Shown here: positions 1 through 8,829 of the stretch, in pieces | Layout: the number at the start of each line of letters is the position of its first letter | How positions within the stretch are numbered: the stretch's first letter is position 1 | Assembly (NCBI GenBank): GCA_963711065.1 | Contig: CAVQCO010000007.1 | Location: 496,001-560,000 of the forward strand | Reading direction: 5' to 3' | From: Bog-473 sp963711065 | GTDB taxonomy: Bacteria; Actinomycetota; Acidimicrobiia; Acidimicrobiales; RAAP-2 | DNA length: 64,000 nt | Program-made: the position numbers and the translations under genes | The notes under the pieces: model-generated | What the model saw: only the letters and a program-made list of their open reading frames with translations | Database searches by the model: none | What the model was told of the DNA's origin: nothing

Positions 1-113
1 GCCGCCCGCGCCGCCAGCTCGGCCGCTTCCTCGTCGGCCGCGACGCAGCCCGCCCGCGCCAGCGAGGCCGCCAGCGCGCCCATGGCATCGGTGTCGGCCT
101 GGGAGGGTGCCAT
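1..113 (-). CDS. Putative HemK-like protein N5-glutamine methyltransferase (N-terminus only)
   Basis: Only the first 37 codons are inside the window, read leftward from the ATG at 113-111. The visible part is a short helical, alanine-rich N-terminus with the stretch LARAGCVAADEEA. It resembles the start of the actinobacterial 'putative protein N5-glutamine methyltransferase' group, whose proteins often begin with a similar RAAGC..A.DEA pattern. The SAM-binding domain and the NPPY motif lie off the left edge, so function is inferred from resemblance alone. It is divergent from the MarR-type gene, with an AT-richer 28-base gap between them that may hold both promoters. Confidence 0.4.
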   Translation of the reverse strand, partial: MAPSQADTDAMGALAASLARAGCVAADEEAAELAARA

Positions 114-131
114 CGGAATTTATTTCAGAAT

Positions 132-162
132 ACTCAAAGGTATGGAGTTGTCAAAGAGTTTG
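132..162. promoter_or_regulatory. Small inverted repeats at the MarR-type gene start
   Basis: Two short dyads lie in the AT-rich stretch around the MarR start codon: ACTC...GAGT (132-135 and 145-148) and the perfect CAAAGAGTTTG (152-162). MarR regulators commonly bind dyads at their own promoters, so autoregulation is possible. The arms are short and could be chance. Confidence 0.25.
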
Positions 163-664
163 GGCGGCGCGAAACTCCGGCCCATGGGACTGGCCGAGGA
201 CGCGTTCGAGCGCATCCGTCGCATCGCGTTCGAGGGCGAACACGTCGAGCGGATGGCGGCCCTCGGCGTGCGGATGAAACTCTCGCCCGGGGTGATCAAG
301 ACCCTGGTGCGGCTGGCCAAGGCGGACGGCGTCTCCATGGGTGACATGGCCCGGGGCATCGGGTGCGACCCCTCGTACATCACCGCGCTGGTCGACGACC
401 TCGACGAGCGCGGCCTGGCCCGGCGGGAGCCTTCACCCGACGACCGCCGGGTGAAGATCATCGTGCTGACCGACCCCGGCCGGTCCCTGGCGGCCGAGAT
501 CGACGCCGTCGTGTCGGTGCCCCCGGCCGCGTTCGGCGCGCTCGTCGTCGTCCGAGCTCCGCCAGCTGCGCGACCTGCTGGACAAGGTGCTGGCGGCGAC
601 GGACGATGCGCCGCCGTCCGAGGGCCGCGCCGCCCGGGCGAAGGTGGGCGCGACGTCGCCGTAG
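142..664 (+). pseudogene. MarR-family transcriptional regulator, interrupted by a one-base frameshift
   Basis: The first frame encodes a winged-helix MarR protein. It has a DNA-recognition region (SMGDMARGIGCDPSYITALVDDL) and the wing DDRRVKIIVLTDPGR, so the DNA-binding core is complete. At about 544 the reading frame must move by one base (GCG CTC G TCG TCG) to continue into SSSELRQLRDLLDKVLAATD, the usual C-terminal dimerisation helix, ending at TAG 662-664. Without the shift the ORF runs on into the ABC gene. ATG 142 is chosen because the protein begins near there; ATG 184 is an alternative. It probably controls the ABC-2 exporter just downstream. One of several single-base interruptions in the window, so a sequence error is plausible. 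Confidence 0.7.
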
Positions 665-768
665 CGGGCGCCGGGCCGATAGCGTCGGCGCATGGTGCCG
701 GGGGACACGGGGCAGAGCCGGGGCATCCGATGTTTGGTCCGCCTCGACGTCGGGCAGAAAGGGTGGCC

Positions 769-1731
769 GTGCCGGCGGTGAGCGTGGAGCACCTCTCGAA
801 GTCCTACGGCGACACCGTCGCCGTGCGCGACGTCAGTTTCGAGGTGCACAAGGGCGAGGTGTTCGCGCTGCTCGGGCCGAACGGAGCGGGCAAGACGACC
901 ACGGTCGAGATCCTGGAGGGCTTCCGGGATCGCAGCGGCGGCCGCGTCGAGACGCTGGGCGTCGACCCGGCCGACCGCGGCACCCAGCGCTGGCTCCGCA
1001 CGCGGATCGGCGTGGTCCTCCAGGAGCTGGCGGTGGAGCCCTACTACTCCGTGCGCCAGGTGCTGGCGCGCAACGCCGGCTACTACCCCAATCCACGGCC
1101 CGTCGACGAGGTGATCGACCTGATCGGTCTCGGCGAGAAGGCGGACGACCGGGTCAAGCGCCTCTCCGGTGGCCAGCAGCGCCGGCTCGACGTCGGGCTC
1201 GGGATCATCGGGAACCCCGAGCTCCTCTTCCTCGACGAGCCCACGACTGGGCTCGACCCCTCCGGGCGCCGCGAGACGTGGGACCTCATCCGCCTGCTGG
1301 CGGCCGGGGGCACGACCGTCCTGTTGACGACGCACTACATGGACGAGGTCGAGGCGCTGGCCGACCGCGTCGCCGTCCTGTTCGGCCAGGAGGTCGTGGC
1401 CAGCGGCACGCCGTCGTCCATCGGCGGGCGCGACCTGGGTGCGGTGACGATCCGCTTCCGCCTTCCCGAGGGCGTGGCGCCGGAGTCGCTGCCGGTGCCC
1501 GCGCAGGCGGCGGACGACGGGCACGTCGAGATCCACACGGAGGACGAGGTCCGGGTCCTGCACGAGCTGACCGGGTGGGCGCTCGCCGGCGGCCACCGGT
1601 TGCAGGGGTTGTCGGTGTTGCGGGTCTCCTTGGAGGACATCTACCTCGGCCTCACCCAGGGCATGGCGTCGCGCCGGGCGGAGCAGCGCGAACCGGGCGC
1701 GGGACCGTGGGCGGAGCAGGTGCTGCCGTGA
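769..1731 (+). CDS. ABC-2 type exporter, ATP-binding subunit
   Basis: A 320-residue cytoplasmic ATPase of the drug/daunorubicin-type ABC-2 family. It has Walker A GPNGAGKT at about residues 36-43, signature LSGGQQ at about 132-137 and Walker B LLFLDEP at about 152-158, followed by TTGLD and the H-loop TTHYMDE. The roughly 90-residue tail after the nucleotide-binding domain is typical of the family. GTG 769 is preferred because AGAAAGG lies a few bases upstream; GTG 763 and ATG 730 are in-frame alternatives. The stop overlaps the permease start by 4 nt (GTGA), so the two subunits are almost certainly translated together. The substrate cannot be read from sequence; the MarR neighbour suggests efflux of a toxic compound. 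Confidence 0.9.
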   Translation: MPAVSVEHLSKSYGDTVAVRDVSFEVHKGEVFALLGPNGAGKTTTVEILEGFRDRSGGRVETLGVDPADRGTQRWLRTRIGVVLQELAVEPYYSVRQVLARNAGYYPNPRPVDEVIDLIGLGEKADDRVKRLSGGQQRRLDVGLGIIGNPELLFLDEPTTGLDPSGRRETWDLIRLLAAGGTTVLLTTHYMDEVEALADRVAVLFGQEVVASGTPSSIGGRDLGAVTIRFRLPEGVAPESLPVPAQAADDGHVEIHTEDEVRVLHELTGWALAGGHRLQGLSVLRVSLEDIYLGLTQGMASRRAEQREPGAGPWAEQVLP

Positions 1732-2528
1732 GCACCGCCGAGGTGCCCGTCAGGGGATCGTTCCGCGGCGCCAGCGACCTGCCCCTCGTGGCGCGCCAGG
1801 TGCGGTTCGAGCAGCTGGCGTTCTGGCTGAACCCGATCGGGGCGTTGCTGACCATCGGTTTCTCCGTGGTCTTCGTCGTGATCTTCGAGTCGACGTCCCG
1901 CCACACGACCGTCAACTACCTGCCGATCAACCTCGGCCAGTACTACATCCCCGCCTTCGCCGCCTACGGCGTCATGGCGGCCTGCTTCAACGTCCTCGCC
2001 ATCTCCATGGTCAACCGCCGCGAGATGGGACTGCTCAAGCGGCTCCGCCTGAGCCCGCTCCCGACCTGGATGCTGCTGGCGGCCGTGTTCATCAACTGGA
2101 TGATCATCGCCGTGATCCAGATCGTGCTCCTGGTGCTCGTCGGCCGCTTCGGGTACGGCGTGCACGGGCCGCACGACGTCGCGATGTTCGCCCTGGTGCT
2201 GATCGTCGGCATGTTCAGCTTCACCGCCATGGGGGTGGGCATCAGCACCGTGGTGCCCAACGCCGACGCCGCCGGCCCGATGGTCAGCCTCGTGTTCTTC
2301 ATCCTGGTCGCCCTCTCGGGGCTGTACTTCCCCGTGAAGCCCGGCTCGGGCCTCGCCACCTTCACGGGCTTCTTCCCGATCCGGCACCTCATCGTCGCCT
2401 GCGTCGACACCTTCAACGGTGTCCCCGGTGCGTCGACGTGGGGCGACATCGGGGTGGTCGCCGTCTGGGGGGCCGTGGGGGTGTTCGTCAGCCTGCGACG
2501 TTGGGACTGGTCTCCAAAACGGGGATGA
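1728..2528 (+). CDS. ABC-2 type exporter, permease subunit
   Basis: A 266-residue membrane protein that starts at the GTG overlapping the stop of the ATPase gene. About six hydrophobic segments are visible, beginning near WLNPIGALLTIGF. Between the second and third is the cytoplasmic stretch NRREMGLLKRLRLSPLP, a hallmark of ABC-2 permeases (ER..GtlkrL...P). It ends with a Trp/Arg-rich cytoplasmic tail. It forms the transmembrane pore for the preceding ATPase. Confidence 0.88.
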   Translation: MSTAEVPVRGSFRGASDLPLVARQVRFEQLAFWLNPIGALLTIGFSVVFVVIFESTSRHTTVNYLPINLGQYYIPAFAAYGVMAACFNVLAISMVNRREMGLLKRLRLSPLPTWMLLAAVFINWMIIAVIQIVLLVLVGRFGYGVHGPHDVAMFALVLIVGMFSFTAMGVGISTVVPNADAAGPMVSLVFFILVALSGLYFPVKPGSGLATFTGFFPIRHLIVACVDTFNGVPGASTWGDIGVVAVWGAVGVFVSLRRWDWSPKRG

Positions 2529-2631
2529 CCGGACAACCGATCTCGTTTCGGCTCATGGTCGGCGACGTGTGCGTGCACAACGGCGGCGGCCGCTGTGGGC
2601 ACGCCGGAAGCGGTTGGGGTAGAAGAGGGCG

Positions 2632-4176
2632 GTGAGCACGAACATGTTGCGCCCGGGCGTCCACGAGCCCTCCCGTCCCGCCGTCATCACCTCGTCCGGC
2701 GGGGTGGTGACCTTCGGCGAGCTCGAGGAGCGCTCGTGCCGGCTGGCCCGGGCGCTCTTCGCCCGCGGCCTGCGGCCGGGCGACCACGTGGCCGCGCTGC
2801 TCCCCAACGACGACCGGACCCACGAGGTGGCGTTCGCCCTGCAGCGCTCGGGCCTCTACTACACCATGGTCAACACGCATCTCGCCGCCGACGAGGCGGC
2901 GTACATCGTGAACGACTGCGAGGCCCGGACGCTGATCACGTCCTCGGCGCTGGCGCCGTTGGCCGCCGAGCTGGTCGCCCTGACGCCGACCGTCGAGCGG
3001 CGGCTGATGACGGGCGACCCGGTGGCTGCGGGCTACGAGTCCTACGACGGCTTCGTGGCCGGCTTCCCGGGGACCCCGCTGGACGACGAGGTCGAGGGCT
3101 CGCCGATGCTGTACTCGTCGGGCACCACGGGCCACCCCAAGGGGATCCGGCGGCCCTTGAGCGGCAACCCCTTCGGCACCGACGCCACGCTGGCCCCGAT
3201 GCTCGGCGGCATCATGGGGTTCGCCGAGGGTGACGTCTACCTGAGCCCGGCGCCCCTCTACCACTCGGCCCCGCTCGTGTGGTCGATGACCTCCATCCGC
3301 ATGGGGGGCACCGCCGTGGTGATGGAGCGCTTCGACCCCGAGGAGTGCCTGGCGCTGATCGAGCGCCACCGCGTCACGCACGCGCAGTTCGTGCCCACCA
3401 TGTTCGTCCGCCTCCTCAAGCTCCCCGACGACGTGCGGGGCTCATATGACCTGTCGTCGCTGCGCACCGTCGTGCACGCGGCGGCCCCCTGCGCGCCCGA
3501 AGTCAAGCGGCGCATGATCGAGTGGTGGGGACCGGTGATCCACGAGTACTACTCAGGCACCGAGGGGCTGGGCATGACCTGGGTCACCTCCGAGGAGTGG
3601 CTGGAGCACCGGGGGTCGGTGGGCCGCGCCATCTGGGGCGAGGTCCACGTGTGCGGCGACGACGGCGAGGAGCTGCCGGTGGGCGAGGACGGCGTCGTCT
3701 ACTTCGGCGGCCGCCCCGGGACGCCGAAGTTCGAGTACATCCACGACCCCGAGAAGACGCGGCAGACCTACAACGACAAGGGCTGGAGCACGCTGTGGGA
3801 CGTCGGGCATCTCGATGCCGACGGGTATCTCTACCTGACCGACCGCAAGCTGTTCATGATCGTCTCTGGCGGCGTCAACATCTACCCGCAGGAGGTGGAG
3901 GACGTCCTGGTGCTCCACCCGGCCGTGGCGGACGTGGCCGTGTTCGGGGTGCCCGAGCCCGAGATGGGCGAGGAGGTCAAGGCGGTCGTGCAGCCGGCAC
4001 CCGGCGCCGTCGCCGGCCCCGCGCTCGAGGAGGAGATCCTCGCGTTCTGCCGCGACCACCTCTCGCACTACAAGTGCCCGCGCTCGGTCGACTTCACCGA
4101 CGCGCTGCCGCGCGGCGAGAACGGGAAGCTCTACAAGAAGGCGCTGCGCGAGGCCTACTGGGCCAGCGCGACCTGA
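2632..4176 (+). CDS. Acyl-CoA synthetase (AMP-forming), FadD-like
   Basis: A 514-residue ANL-superfamily enzyme that activates a carboxylic acid to acyl-AMP and then acyl-CoA. Motifs seen: P-loop YSSGTTGHPKG from residue 161; EYYSGTEG (A5-like); GWSTLWDVGHLDADGYLYLTDR (A7/A8) followed by the hinge SGGVNIYPQEVE; and the catalytic lysine region GENGKLYKKAL at the end. Length is normal for FadD-type ligases. GTG 2632 is preceded by GAGGG at good spacing. The chain length of the substrate cannot be told. The 3' end overlaps the convergent MFS gene by 22 bp, so there is no room for a terminator. Confidence 0.9.
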   Translation: MSTNMLRPGVHEPSRPAVITSSGGVVTFGELEERSCRLARALFARGLRPGDHVAALLPNDDRTHEVAFALQRSGLYYTMVNTHLAADEAAYIVNDCEARTLITSSALAPLAAELVALTPTVERRLMTGDPVAAGYESYDGFVAGFPGTPLDDEVEGSPMLYSSGTTGHPKGIRRPLSGNPFGTDATLAPMLGGIMGFAEGDVYLSPAPLYHSAPLVWSMTSIRMGGTAVVMERFDPEECLALIERHRVTHAQFVPTMFVRLLKLPDDVRGSYDLSSLRTVVHAAAPCAPEVKRRMIEWWGPVIHEYYSGTEGLGMTWVTSEEWLEHRGSVGRAIWGEVHVCGDDGEELPVGEDGVVYFGGRPGTPKFEYIHDPEKTRQTYNDKGWSTLWDVGHLDADGYLYLTDRKLFMIVSGGVNIYPQEVEDVLVLHPAVADVAVFGVPEPEMGEEVKAVVQPAPGAVAGPALEEEILAFCRDHLSHYKCPRSVDFTDALPRGENGKLYKKALREAYWASAT

Positions 4177-5519
4177 ACCTCGGTGGCCGGCGGCCGCACG
4201 TCGGCGTACCAGGCCAGGCCGAGGGCGACGACGGCCCCGAAGAGCAGGACGTCCGTGATCCCGACGGCGGCCACCACCGGCCCGATGAGGAGGTTGCCGA
4301 CGCCGACGGTGCCGCCGAAGCCCATCATCCACAGCGCCATCACACGCCCCCGCACGTTCTCGTGCAGGCGGGCTTGCAGGGTCGTGTTGAGCGCGGTGAT
4401 GAACGCGAAGTAGAACGCGCCGGTCACCGCGACGTTCACGTAGGCGGGCACCGTGCTGCGCTGGAGTGCGAAGGCGCAGAGGGAGAGCGAGTAGCCGACG
4501 AGGCAGATGCGCACCAGGAGCGGCTTGGACGTGGCGGCGAAGACCGTCCCGATGGAGATGGCCCCGGCCAGCGCGCCGGTGCCGAAGCAGGCGTAGAGGA
4601 TCCCGTAGTCCGGTGACTTGGAGAGGTTGATCCCGAGGTTGTGCGCCGCGATCACCGGCATCTGCCCGATGAAGGCGAGCGCCAACAGCGAGAACACGAA
4701 CACCGTGACCAGGCACCGGCCGACGACCTTGTCGTTGCGGGCCGCCGTGATGCCGGCCGTCAGCTCCCGCCAGCGGCTGGCCTTCACCGCTGACCGGGGC
4801 ACGGCGGGCAGGGTCACCATGAGCAGCGCGGCGACGACGAACAGGTAGGTCACCGCGTTGCCGGCGAAGACCCAGGCCGGCCCGACGAGGGAGTAGAGGA
4901 CGCCGCCGATGACCGGTCCGATGACCCGGGACGCGTTCATCTGGGCCGAGTTGAGCGAGATCGCCCCCGCCAGGTCCTCCTTGCCGACCAGGCCCGGGAG
5001 GATGGCCGAGTAGGCGGGGCCGAACATCGCGCTGCCCGCCCCGACCCCCAGGACCATGAGCACGAGCAGGACCTTGGAGGGGTGGGGCGACATCACGACG
5101 AGGGCCACGCCGAGGGAGAAGACCAGCTGCTCGAGCGACAGGAGGATGAGGAAGCGCCGCCGGTCCACCTTGTCCGCCAGCAACCCGCCCACCATGGGCA
5201 GGATCAGCGTGGGTCCGAGCTGGGCGAAGATGATGACCCCGACGAACGTCGCCGAGTGCGTCAGGTCGTAGGCGTAGGCACCGAGGACGACGTTCTGCAT
5301 CCACGTGCCGATGTTCGACGCGAAGGCGCCGAGGAAGACGATGCGGAAGGTCCGGTGCGAGAGCGCGGCCCGGGCGGTGCCGCGCCGGGGCGGGAGCGGG
5401 GTGTCCCCGTCGACCAGGGCGTCCTCGATCTCCTCGATGGAGACGGCCCGGTCGGTGGTATGGCCGTCCGGCTCGCCGTCACCTCCCGCCTCGCGCCGTG
5501 CGTCCGATTCGTGCCCCAC
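4155..5519 (-). CDS. MFS exporter, EntS-like (MFS_3) family
   Basis: A 454-residue membrane protein with 12 likely TM segments after a roughly 55-residue acidic N-terminal tail. The motif-A region reads GGLLADKVDRRR, and HENVRGRVMALWMMGFGG matches the second-half signature (R.RGRVma.w.m...G..pig) of the enterobactin-exporter-like MFS_3 group. Members export siderophores, macrolides or similar small molecules; the substrate here is unknown. It converges on the acyl-CoA synthetase and is divergent from the B12 operon. Confidence 0.85.
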   Translation of the reverse strand: MGHESDARREAGGDGEPDGHTTDRAVSIEEIEDALVDGDTPLPPRRGTARAALSHRTFRIVFLGAFASNIGTWMQNVVLGAYAYDLTHSATFVGVIIFAQLGPTLILPMVGGLLADKVDRRRFLILLSLEQLVFSLGVALVVMSPHPSKVLLVLMVLGVGAGSAMFGPAYSAILPGLVGKEDLAGAISLNSAQMNASRVIGPVIGGVLYSLVGPAWVFAGNAVTYLFVVAALLMVTLPAVPRSAVKASRWRELTAGITAARNDKVVGRCLVTVFVFSLLALAFIGQMPVIAAHNLGINLSKSPDYGILYACFGTGALAGAISIGTVFAATSKPLLVRICLVGYSLSLCAFALQRSTVPAYVNVAVTGAFYFAFITALNTTLQARLHENVRGRVMALWMMGFGGTVGVGNLLIGPVVAAVGITDVLLFGAVVALGLAWYADVRPPATEVQVALAQ

Positions 5520-5654
5520 GGGCCCATCGTACGGGAGTCGCCCGGGCGCCGGTCCTGGTCAGGGCCCGACCGAGATGAGCCGTATCGGCAGCTGTTCTGG
5601 TTTGTCCGTGAAGGCCCTGCCCACCGCGGGTGCTCTCGACGTCGATCGGGGCGC

Positions 5655-5805
5655 TGCGCTACGGTGCGGCTGCTCCGGCCTCGGCCGGGGTGGCTCAAGT
5701 TCAGCGAAGTCCGGTCGGAATCCGGCGCTGTCCCGCAATGGTGAGGCTCCCGCAGGGAGCGAGCCCAGACGCCTGACTTGAGTCAACGCAACCAGTCCCT
5801 CGGAG
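5655..5805 (+). promoter_or_regulatory. Cobalamin riboswitch
   Basis: The conserved core of the B12-sensing RNA is present. AAGTCCGGTCGGAATCCGG (5707-5725) is followed by CGCTGTCCCGCAATGGTGA (5726-5744), then a G/C stem (GGCTCCCGCAGGGAGC) and the distal GAGCCCAGACGCCTGA box. A GGTGCGG near 5663 may be the 5' P-domain element. The edges are approximate. It sits directly upstream of the corrinoid uptake and remodelling operon, the expected position for B12-repressed genes. Confidence 0.88.
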
Positions 5806-5821
5806 GAAGGGCGGTTCGTTC

Positions 5822-5840
5822 GATACCCCCGTCGGGTGTC
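5822..5840 (+). promoter_or_regulatory. Hairpin between the riboswitch and btuF-like start
   Basis: GATACCC (5822-5828) pairs with GGGTGTC (5834-5840) around a 5-nt loop, with one G-U pair. It is not followed by a U-run, so a classic intrinsic terminator is unlikely. It may be part of the riboswitch expression platform or pair with the aptamer loop. Confidence 0.4.
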
Positions 5841-5885
5841 GCAGCGGGCGCACTTCGTCCTCCGCACACCGATGGAGGATGATCA

Positions 5886-6830
5886 ATGTTCACCAGGCCC
5901 CGGAGGTTGCCCCTCCTGCCGGCGCTTGCCGGAACCCTGGTCTGTGCCCTCGCGGGGTTGCTTCCCGCGGGACCGGCCTCGGCGGCGAGGGCGTTCCCCG
6001 TCACGATCCATGCCGCCGACGGGGCGGTCACGGTCACCACGCGGCCGACCGCGATCGTGTCGCTCTCGCCGACTGCCACGGAGATGCTCTACGCGATCGG
6101 GGCCGGCAGCCAGGTCAAGGCGGTCGACCTGAACTCCGACTACCCGCCCTCTGCGCCGCACACGCAGCTGGACGGCAACGACCCGAATGCCGAGGCGATC
6201 GCCTCCTACAAGCCCGACCTTGTCGTGGCGTCCAACGAGCCCACCAGCGTCGACTCGCAACTGCGCGCGCTGGGGATCCCGGTTCTCAGCGAGCCCGCCG
6301 CCGCCACCCTAGCGCAGGCGTACGCGCAGTTCGACCAGCTCGGCCAGGTCACGGGGCACGAGGCCCAGGCCCGGGCCGAGGTGGGCACGATTCAGCGCCA
6401 GATCGCGCGGATCGTGGCGTCGGTCCATCGGCCGTCGCGGCCGCTGACCTACTACTACGAGCTCGACCAGACCTACTACTCGGCGACGTCGAGCACCTTC
6501 ATCGGGCGCATCCTGGGCCTGGTCGGGCTGCGTAGCATCGCGGATGCCGCCAAGGGCGCCGCCGCGAGCGGTGGCTACCCGCAGCTGAGCGGCGAGTTCA
6601 TCCTCAAGGCCAACCCGAGCTACATCCTGCTCGCCGACACGCTCTGCTGCGGCCAGTCGCCAGCCAGCGTCGCTGCTCGGCCCGGTTGGTCGGATCTCTC
6701 CGCGGTCAAGGACGGACGCGTGCTCGGCCTCAACGACGACATCGCATCGCGCTGGGGACCACGTATCGTCGACCTGTTGTCCGCGGTGGCCGCGGAGGTG
6801 CGCGCCCATCCACTCGGCCGGTCCTCGTGA
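5886..6830 (+). CDS. btuF: Corrinoid ABC transporter substrate-binding protein (BtuF-like)
   Basis: A 314-residue exported binding protein with an N-terminal signal peptide (RR, hydrophobic core, cleavage near PASAAR). It then shows the periplasmic-binding type III pattern: RIVSLSPTATEMLYAIGAG-like start, DLVVAS..PT, and a C-terminal SRWGPRIVDLL helix. ATG 5886 has GGAGG 6-10 bases upstream. The family covers vitamin B12 and Fe-siderophore binders; assignment to corrinoids rests on the riboswitch and the nine B12 genes that follow. Its end overlaps the permease by 4 nt. Confidence 0.85.
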   Translation: MFTRPRRLPLLPALAGTLVCALAGLLPAGPASAARAFPVTIHAADGAVTVTTRPTAIVSLSPTATEMLYAIGAGSQVKAVDLNSDYPPSAPHTQLDGNDPNAEAIASYKPDLVVASNEPTSVDSQLRALGIPVLSEPAAATLAQAYAQFDQLGQVTGHEAQARAEVGTIQRQIARIVASVHRPSRPLTYYYELDQTYYSATSSTFIGRILGLVGLRSIADAAKGAAASGGYPQLSGEFILKANPSYILLADTLCCGQSPASVAARPGWSDLSAVKDGRVLGLNDDIASRWGPRIVDLLSAVAAEVRAHPLGRSS

Positions 6831-7930
6831 CGGCGACCGCCCCCGCCCGGGCGTTCGGGACGCCGCTCCACCCGCCACCCGACACGCGCGGGCCGGGCGT
6901 GCGGCACACCTGGGTCCCGATGGCCGTGGCGGGTGTGCTCATGGTCGCCGTGTCGCTGGTCGCGCTGTGCACCGGCCCGGTAGCGGTCTCGCCGTCGCAG
7001 GTCGTCGGGACGCTGCTGGCGCACGTCCCGCTGCTGCACTTCCACACGAGCACGCCCGCCATCGACCAGGCCGTCGTGTGGCAGCTGCGAGCGCCCCGGG
7101 TGGTGCTGGCAGGCATCGTCGGCGCCATGCTGGCCGCCGGCGGGGCCGCCTACCAGGGCCTCTTCCGCAACCCGCTGGCCGATCCCTACCTGTTGGGCGT
7201 GGCGGCCGGCGCCGGCCTCGGGGCCACCGTCGAGATCGTCTACGGCGGCGACTCCTCGGCCTTCCTGCCCGTCTTCGCCTTCGTGGGTGGCTCGCTGGCC
7301 GTCGCGGCCACCTACCTGATCGGTGTGGCCGGCGGGCGGCGCGCCTGGGGGCGCTCCATCGTCCTGGCCGGCGTGGCGGTGGCGGCGCTGCTCACTGCAA
7401 TCCAGACCTACCTCCAGCAGCGGGACCAGGAGCAGATCCGCCAGATCTACAACTGGATCCTCGGCAGCTTCTCCGTGGCATCGTGGTCCGACGTGACGCT
7501 GATCCTCCCCTACATCGTGGTGAGCGCCGGGGTGCTGCTGGCCCACCGGCGCATGCTCGACGTGCTCCGGGTCGGCGAGGAGGAAGCCGGCACGCTCGGC
7601 ATCCACCCGGCCCGCACGCGCCTGATCGTCGTGGCGGCGGCCACGCTCGGCACGGCGGCGGCCGTGTCGGTGAGCGGCCTGATCGGGTTCGTCGGGATCA
7701 TCGTGGCCCACACGGTCCGGCTGACCGCGGGGGCCAGCTACCGCGTAATCCTGCCTGTGGCCATGATCGGTGGCGCCGCGTTCCTGATCGGCGCCGATCT
7801 GATCGCCCGCACGGCGCAGGCGCCCGCCGAGGTGCCCATCGGCGTCGTCACCGCCTGCATCGGGGCGCCGTTCTTCCTCGTCGTGCTGGTGTCGCGCCGC
7901 GCCGGCCGCGGCATGGGCGGTACGTCCTGA
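6827..7930 (+). CDS. btuC: Corrinoid ABC transporter permease (BtuC/FecCD family)
   Basis: A 367-residue membrane protein with about ten TM helices. Family signatures are LRAPRVVLAGIVGAMLAAGGAAYQGLFRNPLADPYLLGV near the N-terminus and GLIGFVGIIVAHTVRL in the second half, which contact the ATPase. It starts with GTG overlapping the previous stop (GTGA) and ends in TGATG with the ATPase gene. It forms the inner-membrane channel for BtuF-delivered corrinoid. Confidence 0.9.
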   Translation: MTATAPARAFGTPLHPPPDTRGPGVRHTWVPMAVAGVLMVAVSLVALCTGPVAVSPSQVVGTLLAHVPLLHFHTSTPAIDQAVVWQLRAPRVVLAGIVGAMLAAGGAAYQGLFRNPLADPYLLGVAAGAGLGATVEIVYGGDSSAFLPVFAFVGGSLAVAATYLIGVAGGRRAWGRSIVLAGVAVAALLTAIQTYLQQRDQEQIRQIYNWILGSFSVASWSDVTLILPYIVVSAGVLLAHRRMLDVLRVGEEEAGTLGIHPARTRLIVVAAATLGTAAAVSVSGLIGFVGIIVAHTVRLTAGASYRVILPVAMIGGAAFLIGADLIARTAQAPAEVPIGVVTACIGAPFFLVVLVSRRAGRGMGGTS

Positions 7931-8829
7931 TGGCACGGCTCGGGACGGTCATCCGCCTGTCCGAGCGCCGCAACCGCCGCGGGAGCGGCGTTCCCCCGGG
8001 TGGCGCCATGGTGCAGCTCGAAGCGGTGTCGGTGCGCTTCGACGGACGGGCCGCGGTCGACGCGGTGACGGCGTCGGTGGGGCGCGGGGAGTGGGTCGGT
8101 CTCATCGGGGCCAACGGCGCCGGCAAGACCACCCTGCTCCGGGCCCTGGTGGGGCTCGTCGAGCACGAGGGCGAGGTGCGCATCGGGGGGAGGCCGACGC
8201 TGGCCATGGGCCGGCGCCAGCGGGCGCGCTCGGTCGCCTACGTGCCCCAGGCGCCCGAGCTCCCGGCGGACATGTCGGTGTTCGAGTACACGCTGCTCGG
8301 GAGGACACCGCACATCGCGTACCTCGCGGTCGAGTCGGGTGGTGACCTGGCCCACTGCACGCGCCTCCTCGAGCGGTTGGAGCTGGGTCCATTGGCGCAT
8401 CGGCACCTGTCGACACTCTCGGGGGGCGAGCGTCAGCGAGTGGTGCTGGCGCGCGCCCTCGCCCAGGAGGCGCCGGTGCTCCTCATGGACGAGCCCACGA
8501 GCGCGCTGGACCTGTCGCACCGGGTGGAGGCGCTCGAGATCGTCGACGAGCTTCGCCACGAGTGGGAGTTGACCATCGTGAGCGCCATGCACGACCTGAC
8601 GCTGGCGGGCCAGTTCGCCGACCGGCTGCTCCTGCTCTCCGGAGGCTCGGTAGCCGCCTTCGGCCCGCCCGCGGCGGTGCTGGACGAGCGGGTGCTCGGC
8701 GACGCCTTCGGTTGTGCGGTCCGCATCATCCGCACCGACGACGGCGAGCTCGTCGTCGCCCCGCGCCGGGCGGGGCCTCGCCCCGATACGGCAACGCCCG
8801 GGGCGGTCGGGGACGAGGAGGCGCAATGA
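7930..8829 (+). CDS. btuD: Corrinoid ABC transporter ATP-binding protein (BtuD-like)
   Basis: A 299-residue ATPase. Walker A is GANGAGKTT, signature LSGGERQR, Walker B VLLMDEP followed by TSALDLSH, and the switch histidine is in SAMHDLT, all typical of the FecE/BtuD group. The first 26 residues before MVQLEAVSVRF are unusual and the true start might be ATG 8008. The stop overlaps cobO by 4 nt (ATGA). Confidence 0.88.
   Translation: MARLGTVIRLSERRNRRGSGVPPGGAMVQLEAVSVRFDGRAAVDAVTASVGRGEWVGLIGANGAGKTTLLRALVGLVEHEGEVRIGGRPTLAMGRRQRARSVAYVPQAPELPADMSVFEYTLLGRTPHIAYLAVESGGDLAHCTRLLERLELGPLAHRHLSTLSGGERQRVVLARALAQEAPVLLMDEPTSALDLSHRVEALEIVDELRHEWELTIVSAMHDLTLAGQFADRLLLLSGGSVAAFGPPAAVLDERVLGDAFGCAVRIIRTDDGELVVAPRRAGPRPDTATPGAVGDEEAQ

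Noticed and set aside
540..560. Programmed +1 frameshifting in the MarR gene (CTCGTCGTCGTCC)
   Set aside because: No slippery codon with adjacent stop is present, and the other five interruptions of the same kind share no common site. Error or mutation is simpler.
433..1596. Long leftward ORF opposite the ABC ATPase gene, and similar long antisense ORFs at 3553-5304 and 13122-14684
   Set aside because: They lie fully opposite well-supported genes and have Arg/Gly/Pro/Asp-rich compositions typical of antisense frames in high-GC DNA.
5822..5840. Hairpin as an intrinsic terminator of the B12 riboswitch
   Set aside because: Only 7 bp and not followed by a U-run; kept as possible expression-platform element instead.
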